A DNA stretch of 64,000 nt from UBA1801 sp035353395. GTDB taxonomy: Bacteria; Acidobacteriota; Holophagae; Holophagales; Holophagaceae. Each line of letters starts with the position of its first letter. The stretch's first letter is position 1. Shown here piece after piece: positions 1-8,538 of the stretch. The translations under genes and the position numbers were made by a program. A model generated the notes under the pieces. The model searched no databases. It was not told the DNA's origin and worked only from the letters and a program-made list of their open reading frames with translations. Location: NCBI GenBank assembly GCA_035353395.1, contig DAOPZL010000012.1:7831-71830 (forward strand). The letters are read 5' to 3'.

Positions 1-473
1 CTCTGGCTCATCCGCGCGGCGGAATGCCGGGCGCTCACGTGGCCCACCTCGTGGCCGAAGAGGGCCGCGAGCTGGGCCTCGTCGTCCAGGCTGAGGAGGA
101 TGCCGCGGGTGCAGGCGATGGACCCTGCCGGGAAGGCGTAGGCGTTCACGTGGGAGGCCTCCACCACGCGGAAGGAGTAGGGCACGTTGGGACGGTGGGA
201 CTTGGCGCCGAGGGCGCGGCCCACGGTCTGCACGTACTGGTTCACGCGCGGCTCCTGGACCGTCCCGAAGTCCTCGGAGAACTGGTGGGGCGACTGCTCC
301 TTGTCGATGGCGCGCTCGTCCCCTTCGTCCACGAGCATGAGCTGCGACTTGCCCGTGACGGGGTTCCTGGCGCAGCCCGCGAGCACGAGTCCCCCGGCGG
401 CGGCGGAGGCCGTCGCCAGGAAGTCCCTCCGGGACAGGGGCCTGGGCTGCCCTGGACCAGTCCGGCTCGGCAT
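1..473 (-). CDS. M48-family metalloprotease, Tat/lipoprotein signal (partial)
   Basis: Only the N-terminal 157 codons are in the window; the gene runs off the left edge. The start (ATG at 471-473, minus strand) is followed by a twin-arginine stretch SRRDFLATA and a lipobox LAGC, so a Tat-exported, lipid-anchored protein is predicted. After the signal come NPVTGKSQLML, an AYAFPAGSIACTRGIL segment and the zinc-binding HEVGHVSARHS. These are the hallmarks of the BepA/LoiP-like M48 peptidases that act in periplasmic and outer-membrane protein quality control. The C-terminal third zinc ligand cannot be seen. The gene is divergent from the copper operon, with about 200 bp between them. Confidence 0.88.
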   Translation of the reverse strand, partial: MPSRTGPGQPRPLSRRDFLATASAAAGGLVLAGCARNPVTGKSQLMLVDEGDERAIDKEQSPHQFSEDFGTVQEPRVNQYVQTVGRALGAKSHRPNVPYSFRVVEASHVNAYAFPAGSIACTRGILLSLDDEAQLAALFGHEVGHVSARHSAARMSQ

Positions 474-633
474 GGAGACACCTCCGTCGAATGCCCCCAT
501 TCTAGGCCCAAGCGTCCAGGACCCCAACCCGCGCCTTGGGAAAAGTCCCCGTGACGGAAGCCTCGGCAGGACATCCAAGAAAGTGTCCGGGGAACCCGGG
601 CTTGCATCCTGCAGCCACAGGTGGGAACATGAA

Positions 634-653
634 CCCACCCCAGGTGGGGTGGG
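634..653. promoter_or_regulatory. CsoR-type operator upstream of copZ
   Basis: A perfect inverted repeat with 9-bp arms, CCCACCCCA and TGGGGTGGG, is separated by GG and followed by ATA. It closely resembles the M. tuberculosis csoR operator as I recall it (CCCACCCCC-AG-TGGGGTGGGATAC). It lies 17 bp before the copZ start, downstream of a weak possible promoter (TTGCAT at 602-607, 17-bp spacer, GAACAT). It most likely mediates autoregulation of copZ-csoR-copA by the repressor encoded at 883-1176. Confidence 0.75.
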
Positions 654-670
654 ATAGAAGGGAGCCGGCG

Positions 671-874
671 ATGCTCAAGCTGAAGATCCAGGGAATGACG
701 TGCGGCCACTGCGTGATGCACGTGAAGCAGGCCATCTCGAAGGTGCCCGGAGTCCAGGGGCCGGTGGAGGTGAGCCTGGAGAAGGGGGAGACCCTGGTGG
801 GCGGGACCCCCGCTCCGGAGGCCGTGATCGCGGCCGTCCAGGAGGAGGGCTACACCGCCTCCCTGCCCGCGTGA
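671..874 (+). CDS. copZ: CopZ-like copper chaperone (heavy-metal-associated domain)
   Basis: A 67-residue single HMA-domain protein. The metal-binding GMTCGHC loop lies near the N-terminus and is followed by the usual beta-alpha-beta-beta-alpha-beta pattern ending in EEGYTA. Proteins of this type carry Cu(I) in the cytosol to a P1B ATPase. The ATG at 671 is chosen because GAAGGGAG precedes it and because reading further upstream would put the operator inside the coding region. It is followed 8 bp later by the CsoR-family repressor and then copA, a standard copper-efflux operon. Confidence 0.88.
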   Translation: MLKLKIQGMTCGHCVMHVKQAISKVPGVQGPVEVSLEKGETLVGGTPAPEAVIAAVQEEGYTASLPA

Positions 875-882
875 GGGGCGCC

Positions 883-1176
883 ATGGGCTCCTGCTGTGAC
901 AACGGGCTGCGCCTGGACCCCGCCGTGCGCGAGAACGCGCGCCGCCGGCTCCTGAGCGTGAAGGGGCACGTGGAGGGCATCCTCCGCATGCTGGAGGACG
1001 AGCGGGTCTACTGCGGGGACGTGCTCAAGCAGATCAAGGCCGTGGACGGCGCGCTGGACAAGATCGGCAACCTGGTGCTCCAGAGCCATCTCTGGCACCA
1101 CGTGGTCACCGCCCACGAGCGGGGCGACGAGGAGCGGATCCTGGCCGAGCTGACGGAGATCCTCAAGTACCGCTGA
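883..1176 (+). CDS. CsoR/RcnR-family metal-sensing repressor
   Basis: A 97-residue all-helical repressor of the CsoR/RcnR (DUF156) family. The first helix carries RLLSVKGHVEGI and the second YCGDVLKQIKAVDGAL. Metal ligands by family spacing are Cys44, His69 and His73 (the motif is SHLWHHVV). CsoR proteins have Cys-His-Cys, whereas RcnR has Cys-His-His at the same 25/29-residue spacing, so the third ligand here is RcnR-like. The N-terminal SCC adds two more thiols. The copZ/copA context and the upstream CsoR-type operator argue for Cu(I) sensing; the ligand set leaves Ni/Co possible. Confidence 0.88.
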   Translation: MGSCCDNGLRLDPAVRENARRRLLSVKGHVEGILRMLEDERVYCGDVLKQIKAVDGALDKIGNLVLQSHLWHHVVTAHERGDEERILAELTEILKYR

Positions 1177-1192
1177 AGGGCCGGAGGAGAGC

Positions 1193-3283
1193 ATGGCCAC
1201 GAAGACCTACCGCGTGGAGGGCATGACCTGCGCCAGCTGCGTCAGGCGCGTCGAGAAGGCCCTGGCCGCCGTGCCGGGCGTCTCGGACGTCGCGGTGAAC
1301 CTGGCGACGGAAGAGGCTACTTTGGCCTGCGATTCGGTGCCCGTGGAGACCCTCGCCGAGGCTCTGGAATCCAGGGGCTACCACCTAGTCGTGGAGGCCG
1401 GGGCGGCCGCGCCGGAGCTGGGCCACGCCCTGGCGCGCGTGATCGCGGCCTGGGGCCTGACCCTCCCGCTCATGGCGGGCATGATCCCGGGCCTGGGGTG
1501 GCACATGCCCTGGCAGGTCCAGGCGGTCCTGAGCGCCCTGGCCGCCTTCGGGGCCGGGTATCCCTTCTTCCTGCACGCGGGGCGCCAGGCCCTGCACGGC
1601 GAGACGAGCATGGACACCCTCATCGCCCTCGGCGCCCTGGTGAGCTGGGGCTTCGGGCTCCACGAGGGGTTCCGCGGGAGCATGCACCCGCCCTTCGAGA
1701 CGGCGGCGGCCCTGGTGGCCTTCCTGCTGGTGGGCAAGTACCTGGAGGCGAAGGCCAGGCACCGGGCCACGGACGCCCTGGAGGCCCTGCTGAGGCTCGC
1801 GCCCGCCAAGGCTTTCCGGATCACGGCGGAGGGCGGCGAGGAGGAGGTCCCCTCGAGCCTGCTGTTGCCCGGGGACCTCGTGCGCGTGAAGCCGGGGGGC
1901 GCCGTGCCCGTGGACGGCCTCGTGGAGGCGGGCCGGGCCGACGTGGAGGAGGCCCTCCTGACGGGCGAGCCCCTGCCCGTGCCGAAGGCGGCCGGGGACG
2001 CGGTGATCGCCGGGGCCGTGGTCCACGGCGGGGCGCTGGAGGTGCGCGTGGCCTCCGTGGGCAGGCAGACCTGGCTGGCGAAACTGGCGCGCCAGGTGGC
2101 CGACGCCCAGGGTTCGCGGGCGCCGGTCCAGGACCTGGCCGACAGGATCTCCGCGGTCTTCGTGCCGGGCGTCCTGGGCCTGGCGGCGGTCACCCTCGCG
2201 GCCTGGTGGCTGCGGACCGGCGACCTGTCCGTGGCCTGGCGGCCCGCGGTCACCCTCCTCGTCATCGCCTGCCCGTGTGCCCTGGGGCTGGCGACGCCCG
2301 TCGCCATGGCGGCCTCCCTGGGCACCGCGGCTCGCCGGGGGCTGCTGGTCCGGGACGCCTCGGCCATGGAGCGCCTCTCCCGGGTCACGGACCTGGCCTT
2401 CGACAAGACGGGCACCCTGACCGAGGGGAAACCGTCCCTGCGCGAGGTGCGGGCCCTGGCGGACCTGGACCGGGACGCGCTGCTCCGGCTGGCCGCCGCC
2501 CTGGAACAGGGCTCGGAGCATCCCCTTGCCAAGGGGATCCTGGAGGCCGCGCGGGGGCTGGCCTGGCCCGAGGTCGCGGACTTCCGCGCCCATCCCGGCG
2601 GCGGCGTCACAGGCTCGGTGGAAGGCCGAAGCCTGCGGCTGGGCAGCGCCGCCTTCCTGGGGCTGGCCCTCCCGGGCCTGCCCGCCGCGGCGACGGCGGT
2701 GGGCCTGGCGGAGGAAGACCGGCTCCTGGGCATGTTCATCCTGGCCGACACCCTGCGGCCCGAGACGGGGGCCACCGTGGCCGCCTTGCGGGACCTCGGC
2801 CTGGAGCTGCACCTCTTCAGCGGCGACCGGCCCGAAGCCGTCGGAGTGGTCGCCGGGGAACTGGGCATCCAGGAGGCTCTGGGCGGGTGCGATCCCGGGT
2901 CCAAGCAGGCACGCATCCGGGCGCTGCAGGCCAAGGGAGCCGTGGTGGCCTTCGTCGGGGACGGGGTGAACGACGCGCCGGCCCTGGCCCAGGCCGATGC
3001 GGGAATCTCCATGCCGGGCCTCGAGGCCGCCCAGGCGGCCGCGCCCATGAACCTCCTCAGGGGCGGCCTCGAGCCGCTGCTGGCGGTCCTCCGGCTGGCC
3101 CGCCGCACCCGGACCGTCGTGCGCCAGAACCTCGGCTGGGCCTTCGGCTACAACCTGGTGCTGATGCCCCTGGCCGCCTTCAACCTGCTGGACCGCTTCG
3201 GGGGTCCCATGCTGGCGGGCGCGGCCATGGGGATGAGCTCGCTCACGGTGGTGCTCAACGCCCTGAGGCTGAAGCGGGCCTGA
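1193..3283 (+). CDS. copA: Cu(I)-type P1B ATPase (CopA)
   Basis: A 696-residue heavy-metal P-type ATPase that exports Cu(I) across the inner membrane using ATP. One N-terminal HMA domain carries GMTCASC (Cys13, Cys16). The membrane CPC motif is at 360-362, TGEPLPV marks the actuator domain, the phosphorylated DKTGTLTEG starts at Asp404, and GDGVNDAP starts at 589. The last two helices keep the copper-specific N-Y (GYNLVLMP) and M..S (GMSSLTVVL) signatures. The hinge just after GDGVNDAP reads ISMPGLEAAQ where most homologues have a GTGTD-type sequence. It is the third gene of the copper operon. Confidence 0.93.
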   Translation: MATKTYRVEGMTCASCVRRVEKALAAVPGVSDVAVNLATEEATLACDSVPVETLAEALESRGYHLVVEAGAAAPELGHALARVIAAWGLTLPLMAGMIPGLGWHMPWQVQAVLSALAAFGAGYPFFLHAGRQALHGETSMDTLIALGALVSWGFGLHEGFRGSMHPPFETAAALVAFLLVGKYLEAKARHRATDALEALLRLAPAKAFRITAEGGEEEVPSSLLLPGDLVRVKPGGAVPVDGLVEAGRADVEEALLTGEPLPVPKAAGDAVIAGAVVHGGALEVRVASVGRQTWLAKLARQVADAQGSRAPVQDLADRISAVFVPGVLGLAAVTLAAWWLRTGDLSVAWRPAVTLLVIACPCALGLATPVAMAASLGTAARRGLLVRDASAMERLSRVTDLAFDKTGTLTEGKPSLREVRALADLDRDALLRLAAALEQGSEHPLAKGILEAARGLAWPEVADFRAHPGGGVTGSVEGRSLRLGSAAFLGLALPGLPAAATAVGLAEEDRLLGMFILADTLRPETGATVAALRDLGLELHLFSGDRPEAVGVVAGELGIQEALGGCDPGSKQARIRALQAKGAVVAFVGDGVNDAPALAQADAGISMPGLEAAQAAAPMNLLRGGLEPLLAVLRLARRTRTVVRQNLGWAFGYNLVLMPLAAFNLLDRFGGPMLAGAAMGMSSLTVVLNALRLKRA

Positions 3284-3295
3284 CCGCAAGCTAGT

Positions 3296-4654
3296 ATGGA
3301 AGGCTCCCCGCGCCCTCCAGGCCGGGGCTTCCAGGGGGACGGTCGAGTGCTGCTCAAGCTGTCGTGGCCCGTGATGGCGGGGATGGTGCTGCAGTGCCTG
3401 CTCGCCACGGTGGACATCTACTTCGTCTCCCGGCTGGGCACGACGGCCGCCGCGGCGGCGTCCCTGGGCAACAGCGTCTCCGGCGTCATCTTCTTCTTCT
3501 CCACCCTGGTGTCGGCGGGCACCATCGCGCTGGTGGCCCGGAGCAGCGGACGGGGGGACGAGCGGGCCGTCCGGGAGATCTGCGGGATGTCGTTCACCCT
3601 CTCGGCGGCCATCGGTTCCGTCGTCGGCTTCGCCTGCATCCTGGCGACGGCGCCCATCGTCCGCGTCATGTTCAACCCGGACCCGGAGGTGCTGGAACTC
3701 ACGCGCCAGTTCCTGGTGATCCTCTTCGCGGGGACGGGGCTGGTCTTCGCCAGCTCGTCGCTCCGGACCTCGATCCAGGCCGTGGGCGACACCCTGTCGC
3801 CCCTCTACGTCTTCGGGCTGGCCAATCTCCTCAACGCGCTCCTGAACCCTCTCTTCATCTTCAGGCTCGGCCTGGGGATCCGGGGCTCCGCCCTGGCGAC
3901 GGTGGCCGCCACGGCCCTGGCCTTCCTGGCCATCAACGCCGTCCTCGTCCGCCGGCTCTACGGGGGCCGGCTGTCCCTCTTCCTGGCGTCACTGAGGCCC
4001 CGCCTGGACATGGGCCGGAGGATCCTCCGGATCGGGGGCTGGGCCTGCCTGCAGCAGGTGGCCCGGCCCCTCACCGGCATGCTGATGTTCCGCCTGGTCA
4101 CCGAGACCGGCGGCCGGGCGGGCACGGCGGCCTTCGGGATCGGGGGCCAGCTCTTCAACTACATCTTCATCTTCCTGGTGGGCCTCTCCACGGGGCTCTC
4201 CATCCTGGTGGGGCAGAGCCTGGGCCGGGGCGACCCCACGGCCTGCGATGCCCTGATCCGGAAGGGCATGCGGCTGGCCTGGATCAACGTGGCCCTCTTC
4301 GCCCTGCCGTTCCTCCTGTTCCCCCGCACCGTCATGGGCTTCTTCATCGCGGATCCCGCGGTCGTCGCCGCCGGGGTGTCCTACCTGCGCATCGTCTACG
4401 CCGGCCTCGTCTTCATCGTCTACATCTCGATCTACGGGGGCGTGTTCCAGGGCGCGGGGGACACCTTCCCGCCCATGATCGCCTCGCTCGTCGCCAACGC
4501 GCCCCTCAAGCTGGCGCTGGCCTACCTGCTGGCCAAGACGCTCCACATGGGCATCCGGGGCGTGTGGGCGGCCATCGCCGTGTCCGTCATGGCGGAGGCC
4601 GCCCTCATCGCGTTCTACTTCTGGAAGGATGAATGGAGACACAGGGCCGTCTGA
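3296..4654 (+). CDS. MATE-family multidrug/toxin efflux transporter
   Basis: A 452-residue polytopic protein with about 12 hydrophobic segments. The N-terminal LSWPVMAGMVLQCLLATVD and the repeated half-protein layout are typical of MATE exporters, which expel organic cations by Na+ or H+ antiport. It begins 12 bp after copA, so it may be co-transcribed, but nothing in it suggests metal transport. The start is uncertain: the ATG at 3296 lacks a clear Shine-Dalgarno, while the GTG at 3347 has GGGGGA upstream. The stop codon overlaps the next start. Confidence 0.88.
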   Translation: MEGSPRPPGRGFQGDGRVLLKLSWPVMAGMVLQCLLATVDIYFVSRLGTTAAAAASLGNSVSGVIFFFSTLVSAGTIALVARSSGRGDERAVREICGMSFTLSAAIGSVVGFACILATAPIVRVMFNPDPEVLELTRQFLVILFAGTGLVFASSSLRTSIQAVGDTLSPLYVFGLANLLNALLNPLFIFRLGLGIRGSALATVAATALAFLAINAVLVRRLYGGRLSLFLASLRPRLDMGRRILRIGGWACLQQVARPLTGMLMFRLVTETGGRAGTAAFGIGGQLFNYIFIFLVGLSTGLSILVGQSLGRGDPTACDALIRKGMRLAWINVALFALPFLLFPRTVMGFFIADPAVVAAGVSYLRIVYAGLVFIVYISIYGGVFQGAGDTFPPMIASLVANAPLKLALAYLLAKTLHMGIRGVWAAIAVSVMAEAALIAFYFWKDEWRHRAV

Positions 4655-5862
4655 TGAAACGCACCCCGCTCACCCCGGCCATCCTGGCGTTCTTCGAGAA
4701 GGACCGGATCGCCACCCTGAACCTCGTCGGAGTCCTGCGGAACGAGCCGGGGCGGGAACTCCTCGTGGACGACGACCAGAATCCCAAGGGTGTCCTGGTC
4801 AAGGGACCCGGGTTCTGGTACCTGCACACCCGGGACGAGGGCTTCCTGGAGGCGGTCTGCCTGGAACTGGAGAAGCAGGCTGGGTTCTACCGTTTCTCCG
4901 GAGTGTGGAAGCCCCTCGCCGACAAGCTCAAGGCCCGTTTCCCCGTGGTCTGGGACGCGCCCTGCGCCGTCTACTATTACCCGCCGGACGCCCCGCCTCC
5001 GGAACCCGGACGGGGGCCGGCGCAGAGCCTGGAGGTCCAGGACGCCGAGCTCATCGACACGCACCACGCCTACCGCCATCCCGGCAGCCTGGAGGAGATC
5101 CGGGCCTGCATCCGGGACCGCGCCTCCTCGGCGGTCCATGGGGACGGCGGGCCCGTCTGCTGGCTGCTGGTCCACGAGGATGATTCCCTGGGGATCATGT
5201 ACACCCTGGAGGAGCACCGCAGGAAAGGCTATGCGGAGGTGGTCACCCGCGACCTGGTGCGGAAGCAGCTCGCCGCCGGGAGGACGCCCTTCCTCCAGAT
5301 CCGGGACGACAACGGCATGTCGCCGGGCCTGGCCCTGAAGTGCGGCTTCGTGAAGGAGGGGAACTGCGACTGGTTCGGCCTCATGGTGGGCGTACCCGAG
5401 GAACTGGGGGTGCTGGCCAGGACCTTGCGGAACCTGGCCGTGGAAGACCCGCGGGCGCCGGTGTCCGCGTGCCTCTTCCGCTTCCTGTCCAACCTGCCCC
5501 CGGGCTCCGGGGAAGGCGTGGAGGTGGCCGGGGACGAACGGGCATGGCTGGCCTTCGCCTCCCGGCAGTTCGGGCAGGTCCTTTCCGAGCCGCTCGTCCG
5601 CGAACTGAAGGCGAACGGATGGCTGCTGTGGGAGCGCCACGAGGGCGCCGTGACGGGCGTGGCGGCGCTGCTGTCGAAGGAGCCGCACGAGGATGCGGAG
5701 CTGCGCTGGTGGGCGGGCCGGGAGGAGGGGTTCCTCCTGCGGGCGCTGCAGAAGGGGAGATCCCTGGGCCTCGAGGTGGTCTACGTCCACGTGCCCGGCA
5801 GGGAGCGGGACGTCTTCGAACAGCTCGGCTTCCGCCTGGCCTACGCCGTGAAGGAGCCGTGA
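4654..5862 (+). CDS. Protein with two GNAT acetyltransferase-like domains
   Basis: 402 residues. The ATG at 4654 overlaps the MATE stop codon, indicating translational coupling; an in-frame ATG at 4633 lies inside that gene and is less likely. Residues of about 150-250 form a GNAT core (the segment with EEHRRKGYAEVVTRDLV is the acetyl-CoA pyrophosphate loop), followed by ALKCGFVKEG. This first half resembles glycine N-acyltransferase-type GNATs. The C-terminal third (about 280-400) looks like a second, weaker GNAT fold ending VFEQLGFRLAYAVK, without an obvious R/Q-x-x-G-x-G/A loop. The substrate is unknown. Confidence 0.7.
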   Translation: MKRTPLTPAILAFFEKDRIATLNLVGVLRNEPGRELLVDDDQNPKGVLVKGPGFWYLHTRDEGFLEAVCLELEKQAGFYRFSGVWKPLADKLKARFPVVWDAPCAVYYYPPDAPPPEPGRGPAQSLEVQDAELIDTHHAYRHPGSLEEIRACIRDRASSAVHGDGGPVCWLLVHEDDSLGIMYTLEEHRRKGYAEVVTRDLVRKQLAAGRTPFLQIRDDNGMSPGLALKCGFVKEGNCDWFGLMVGVPEELGVLARTLRNLAVEDPRAPVSACLFRFLSNLPPGSGEGVEVAGDERAWLAFASRQFGQVLSEPLVRELKANGWLLWERHEGAVTGVAALLSKEPHEDAELRWWAGREEGFLLRALQKGRSLGLEVVYVHVPGRERDVFEQLGFRLAYAVKEP

Positions 5863-5899
5863 CCGGCCCGCCTCAGGCCTCGATCCGCCCCTGGAACCC

Positions 5900-5948
5900 G
5901 CGAAGGGCATGCCTTGGCCGAAAAACGCGGATCTCCGTTCCCCTTCGC
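5900..5948. terminator. Inverted repeat between convergent genes, possible bidirectional terminator
   Basis: GCGAAGGG (5900-5907) and CCCTTCGC (5941-5948) are perfectly complementary, with a palindromic GGCATGCC inside the loop. The repeat lies between the convergent GNAT and VOC-HAD genes. A second small hairpin (AGCCCC at 5997-6002, GGGGCT at 6008-6013) abuts the VOC-HAD stop. Neither is followed by a T-run, so termination is inferred from position only. Confidence 0.4.
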
Positions 5949-6012
5949 GCCCATTCGGGAAAATTCGCGGTTCCCATGCTTCCCCTGAATGCTTGCAGCC
6001 CCGAACGGGGGC

Positions 6013-7074
6013 TCAGGCCAGGAGCGGCTCCAGCCAGGCGAAGGCCCCGCCGGGGTCGAAGCTCTCCATGCCGTCCGGGTAGAGGAGGTCGGCCAGCTCG
6101 AAGGCGGGCGGAAGGGGCTTGTCGGCGAGGAAGGGCACGGCGATGCAGCGCATGAAGGCGCGGTGGGCCGCCTCCACGCCGGGGCGGGAATCCTCCACGA
6201 CCACGCAGCACTCCGGGGGGAGGCCCAGGCGGCGGGCGGCCTCCAGGAACACGTCCGGAGCGGGCTTGCCCCGGGGGACTTCCTCCGCGGAGACCACGTG
6301 CTCGAAGGTGTCCGCGAGCCCCACGGAGGCCAGCAGGCGGCGGATGACCTCCGGGCCGGAGCCGGAGGCCACGGCGACGGGCACTCCCCGGGCCACCAGC
6401 AGGTCGAGGAAGCGCTTCATCTCCGGGAAGACGCGGGTGGCGTGCTCCGCGATCTCCAGGTAGATCGCATTCTTCTCCTCGGCCAGATCCCCGGGGGTGG
6501 CCTGGAGCCCGTAGCGGCGCACCAGGTCGTGCATCATGTCCAGGTTGCTCCCCCCGACGTAGCGGCGCTTGTCCTCCTCCGAGAAGGAGATGCCGTAGCG
6601 GGCGAGGAGTTCCTGGTCGGCGAGGAGGTAGTTGGGTTCGCTGTCGATGAGCGTTCCGTCCAGGTCGAAGACGACGGCCCTCACGGGGGGGCGAGGCTCG
6701 GGAGCGATGCGGGCGGACAGCTCCAGGAGGTTTCCCTCCGGGTCGCTCAGCTCCGCCTCGCGGAAGCCGTCGCCGGTGTTGCGGGGCGGCCTGAGGGACA
6801 GGCCCGGGAAACCTGTCCCGGCGATGCGCGCGCACTCGGCATCCACGTCCGGCACCGACAGGGCGAGGTGCCCGCCGGAAGGCCGGAACGTCGCGTCGCG
6901 CGGGCGTTCCAGGAGCTCCAGGGAGAGCCCCTCCCGCTCCAGGAACACCGTGCGCAGGCCCGGCGTGCGGGTGCTGACGTACCGGTACCTGGGCCGGAAG
7001 CCCAGCACGGAGCGGTAGAACAGCTCCATGGTGAAGAGATCCCGAACTTCGATGCCGATGTGATCCAGGTTCAT
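6013..7074 (-). CDS. Fusion of a VOC (glyoxalase-fold) domain and a HAD hydrolase
   Basis: 353 residues. Residues 1 to about 128 form a VOC/glyoxalase domain (NLDHIGIEVRDL at the start, ending DPEGNLLELS). Residues from about 133 form a beta-phosphoglucomutase-like HAD phosphatase: DLDGTLIDSE with the nucleophile Asp137, VASGSG (motif II), KPAPDVFLEAA with its Lys (motif III) and VVEDSRPGVEAA (motif IV). All HAD catalytic motifs are present. The ATG at 7074 follows GCGAGGA; an in-frame ATG at 7095 has no good ribosome site. The fusion suggests that one enzyme removes phosphate from a compound recognised or isomerised by the VOC part; the actual substrate is unknown. Confidence 0.85.
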   Translation of the reverse strand: MNLDHIGIEVRDLFTMELFYRSVLGFRPRYRYVSTRTPGLRTVFLEREGLSLELLERPRDATFRPSGGHLALSVPDVDAECARIAGTGFPGLSLRPPRNTGDGFREAELSDPEGNLLELSARIAPEPRPPVRAVVFDLDGTLIDSEPNYLLADQELLARYGISFSEEDKRRYVGGSNLDMMHDLVRRYGLQATPGDLAEEKNAIYLEIAEHATRVFPEMKRFLDLLVARGVPVAVASGSGPEVIRRLLASVGLADTFEHVVSAEEVPRGKPAPDVFLEAARRLGLPPECCVVVEDSRPGVEAAHRAFMRCIAVPFLADKPLPPAFELADLLYPDGMESFDPGGAFAWLEPLLA

Positions 7075-7129
7075 TGCGTCCTCGCCAGGAACCATTCTCG
7101 CGGGAGCCCGGCGGATCCGGAAGCAAAGG

Positions 7130-7152
7130 AAGGGGGCCTTCCGGCCCCCTTT
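7130..7152 (-). terminator. Likely terminator of the permease gene
   Basis: Directly after the stop codon of the permease the minus strand reads AAGGGGGCC-GGAA-GGCCCCCTT, a perfect 9-bp stem with a GGAA tetraloop. The T-tract that follows is poor. A rho-independent or mixed terminator is likely from its position and stability. Confidence 0.6.
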
Positions 7153-7156
7153 CCTC

Positions 7157-8521
7157 CTAGATCGTCTCCTCCGCGCCCTCGTCGTGGACCACGTCCGGTT
7201 CCTCGTTGGACCAGCCGAGCTGCTCGAAGAGGTAGAAGACGAGGCTGAGGACGATGGCCACCAGGGTTGCCAGGACCATGCCCTTGAGCTGGGTGCCGCC
7301 GATGTTGATGGGGACGCCGGAGATGCCCACCACGAACACCACGGCGGACAGCAGGAGGTTGCGGGACTTGGAGTAGTCCACCTTGGCCTCGATGAGCATG
7401 CGCAGGCCCGAGGCGGCGATCACGCCGAAGAGCATCATGCTGACGCCGCCGATGACGGGGGTGGGCAGGGTGCGGATGGCGCCGCTCACGTGGCCGAAGA
7501 AGGCGATGAAGATCGAGATGACGGCGGCGCCGCCGATGACCCAGACGGAGTAGACCCGGGTGATCGCCATGACGCCCATGTTCTCGCCGTAGGTGGTGGT
7601 GGGGCAGGAGCCCGTGAGGCCGGAGATCATGGTGGAGAGGCCGTCGCCGAGCAGGGAGTTGTGGAGGCCGGGCTCCTTGAGGAGGTTGCGGCCGACGATG
7701 TTGCTGGTCACGAAGAGGTGGCCGATGTGTTCCGAGATGACCACGAGGGCCGCGGGGAGCACGATGAGGATCGAGGCCCAGTCGAAGATGGGAAGGACGG
7801 GCCGCGGGATCGTCAGGAACTGGGCGCCGGTGACGGCGCTGAAGTCCACGACGCCGAGGATCACCGACAGGATGTAGCCGGCGATGACGCCGATCAGGAT
7901 GGGGATGGCGGCCAGGAAGCCGCGGAAGACCACGGAGCCCACGATCACGACGGCCAGGGTGAACAGGGAGATGAGGACGCAGGAGCCCACGATCTCCCCG
8001 GAGGCCATGGAGCCGCCCTTGAAGAAGGACATCCCGACGGCGACGGGGGCCAGTTCCAGGCCGATGAGGGCGACGATGGGCCCCATGGCCGCGGGCGGCA
8101 GCACGATGGAGATCCAGCGCCTGCCCGCGAAGCGGATGACGAGGGAGACCAGCGCGAAGGCCAGGCCCGCGATGAAGAATCCGCCCACCGCGCGCTGGAA
8201 GCCGATCTGCGGATCCAGGCCGGCCTTGGTGGCGGTGGCGATGCAGACCGCCGTGGGAGACAGGAACGCGAAGCTGGAGCCCAGGAAGGCCGGGGCCTTG
8301 CCCTTGCAGATGAAGAGGTAGATCAGGGTTCCGATGCCGTTCATCATGAGCACGAGGGCCGGATCGATGACCATCTTGCCCGCCCAGGTGTTGAAGAGGA
8401 TCGGCACCAGGATGGAGGCCCCGAACATCGCGAACAAATGCTGGAGACTCAAGGGGATGCCCTTCAGGATCGGCACCTTCTGCTCGACCTGGATGATTTC
8501 CCTCTGCGCGGTAGCGGCCAT
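7157..8521 (-). CDS. uraA: Uracil/xanthine permease, NCS2 family
   Basis: 454 residues with about 14 membrane segments. The N-terminus LSLQHLFAMFGASILVPIL is the classic NCS2 start, and the conserved SSFAFLSP and GLTGSCPTTTYGENMGVMAIT segments (the latter carrying the substrate-site region) are present. Members import uracil or xanthine with protons. The start is supported by AGGGGGA at an optimal distance. A strong 21-bp palindrome lies just upstream. The closest named type is UraA-like uracil permease, but xanthine specificity is not excluded by eye. Confidence 0.88.
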   Translation of the reverse strand: MAATAQREIIQVEQKVPILKGIPLSLQHLFAMFGASILVPILFNTWAGKMVIDPALVLMMNGIGTLIYLFICKGKAPAFLGSSFAFLSPTAVCIATATKAGLDPQIGFQRAVGGFFIAGLAFALVSLVIRFAGRRWISIVLPPAAMGPIVALIGLELAPVAVGMSFFKGGSMASGEIVGSCVLISLFTLAVVIVGSVVFRGFLAAIPILIGVIAGYILSVILGVVDFSAVTGAQFLTIPRPVLPIFDWASILIVLPAALVVISEHIGHLFVTSNIVGRNLLKEPGLHNSLLGDGLSTMISGLTGSCPTTTYGENMGVMAITRVYSVWVIGGAAVISIFIAFFGHVSGAIRTLPTPVIGGVSMMLFGVIAASGLRMLIEAKVDYSKSRNLLLSAVVFVVGISGVPINIGGTQLKGMVLATLVAIVLSLVFYLFEQLGWSNEEPDVVHDEGAEETI

Positions 8522-8538
8522 TCCGTCCCCCTGGTATC

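Noticed and set aside
4633..4653. Earlier ATG for the double GNAT gene
   Set aside because: It lies within the MATE coding region without a ribosome site, and the ATG at 4654 gives the ATGA overlap typical of this genome.
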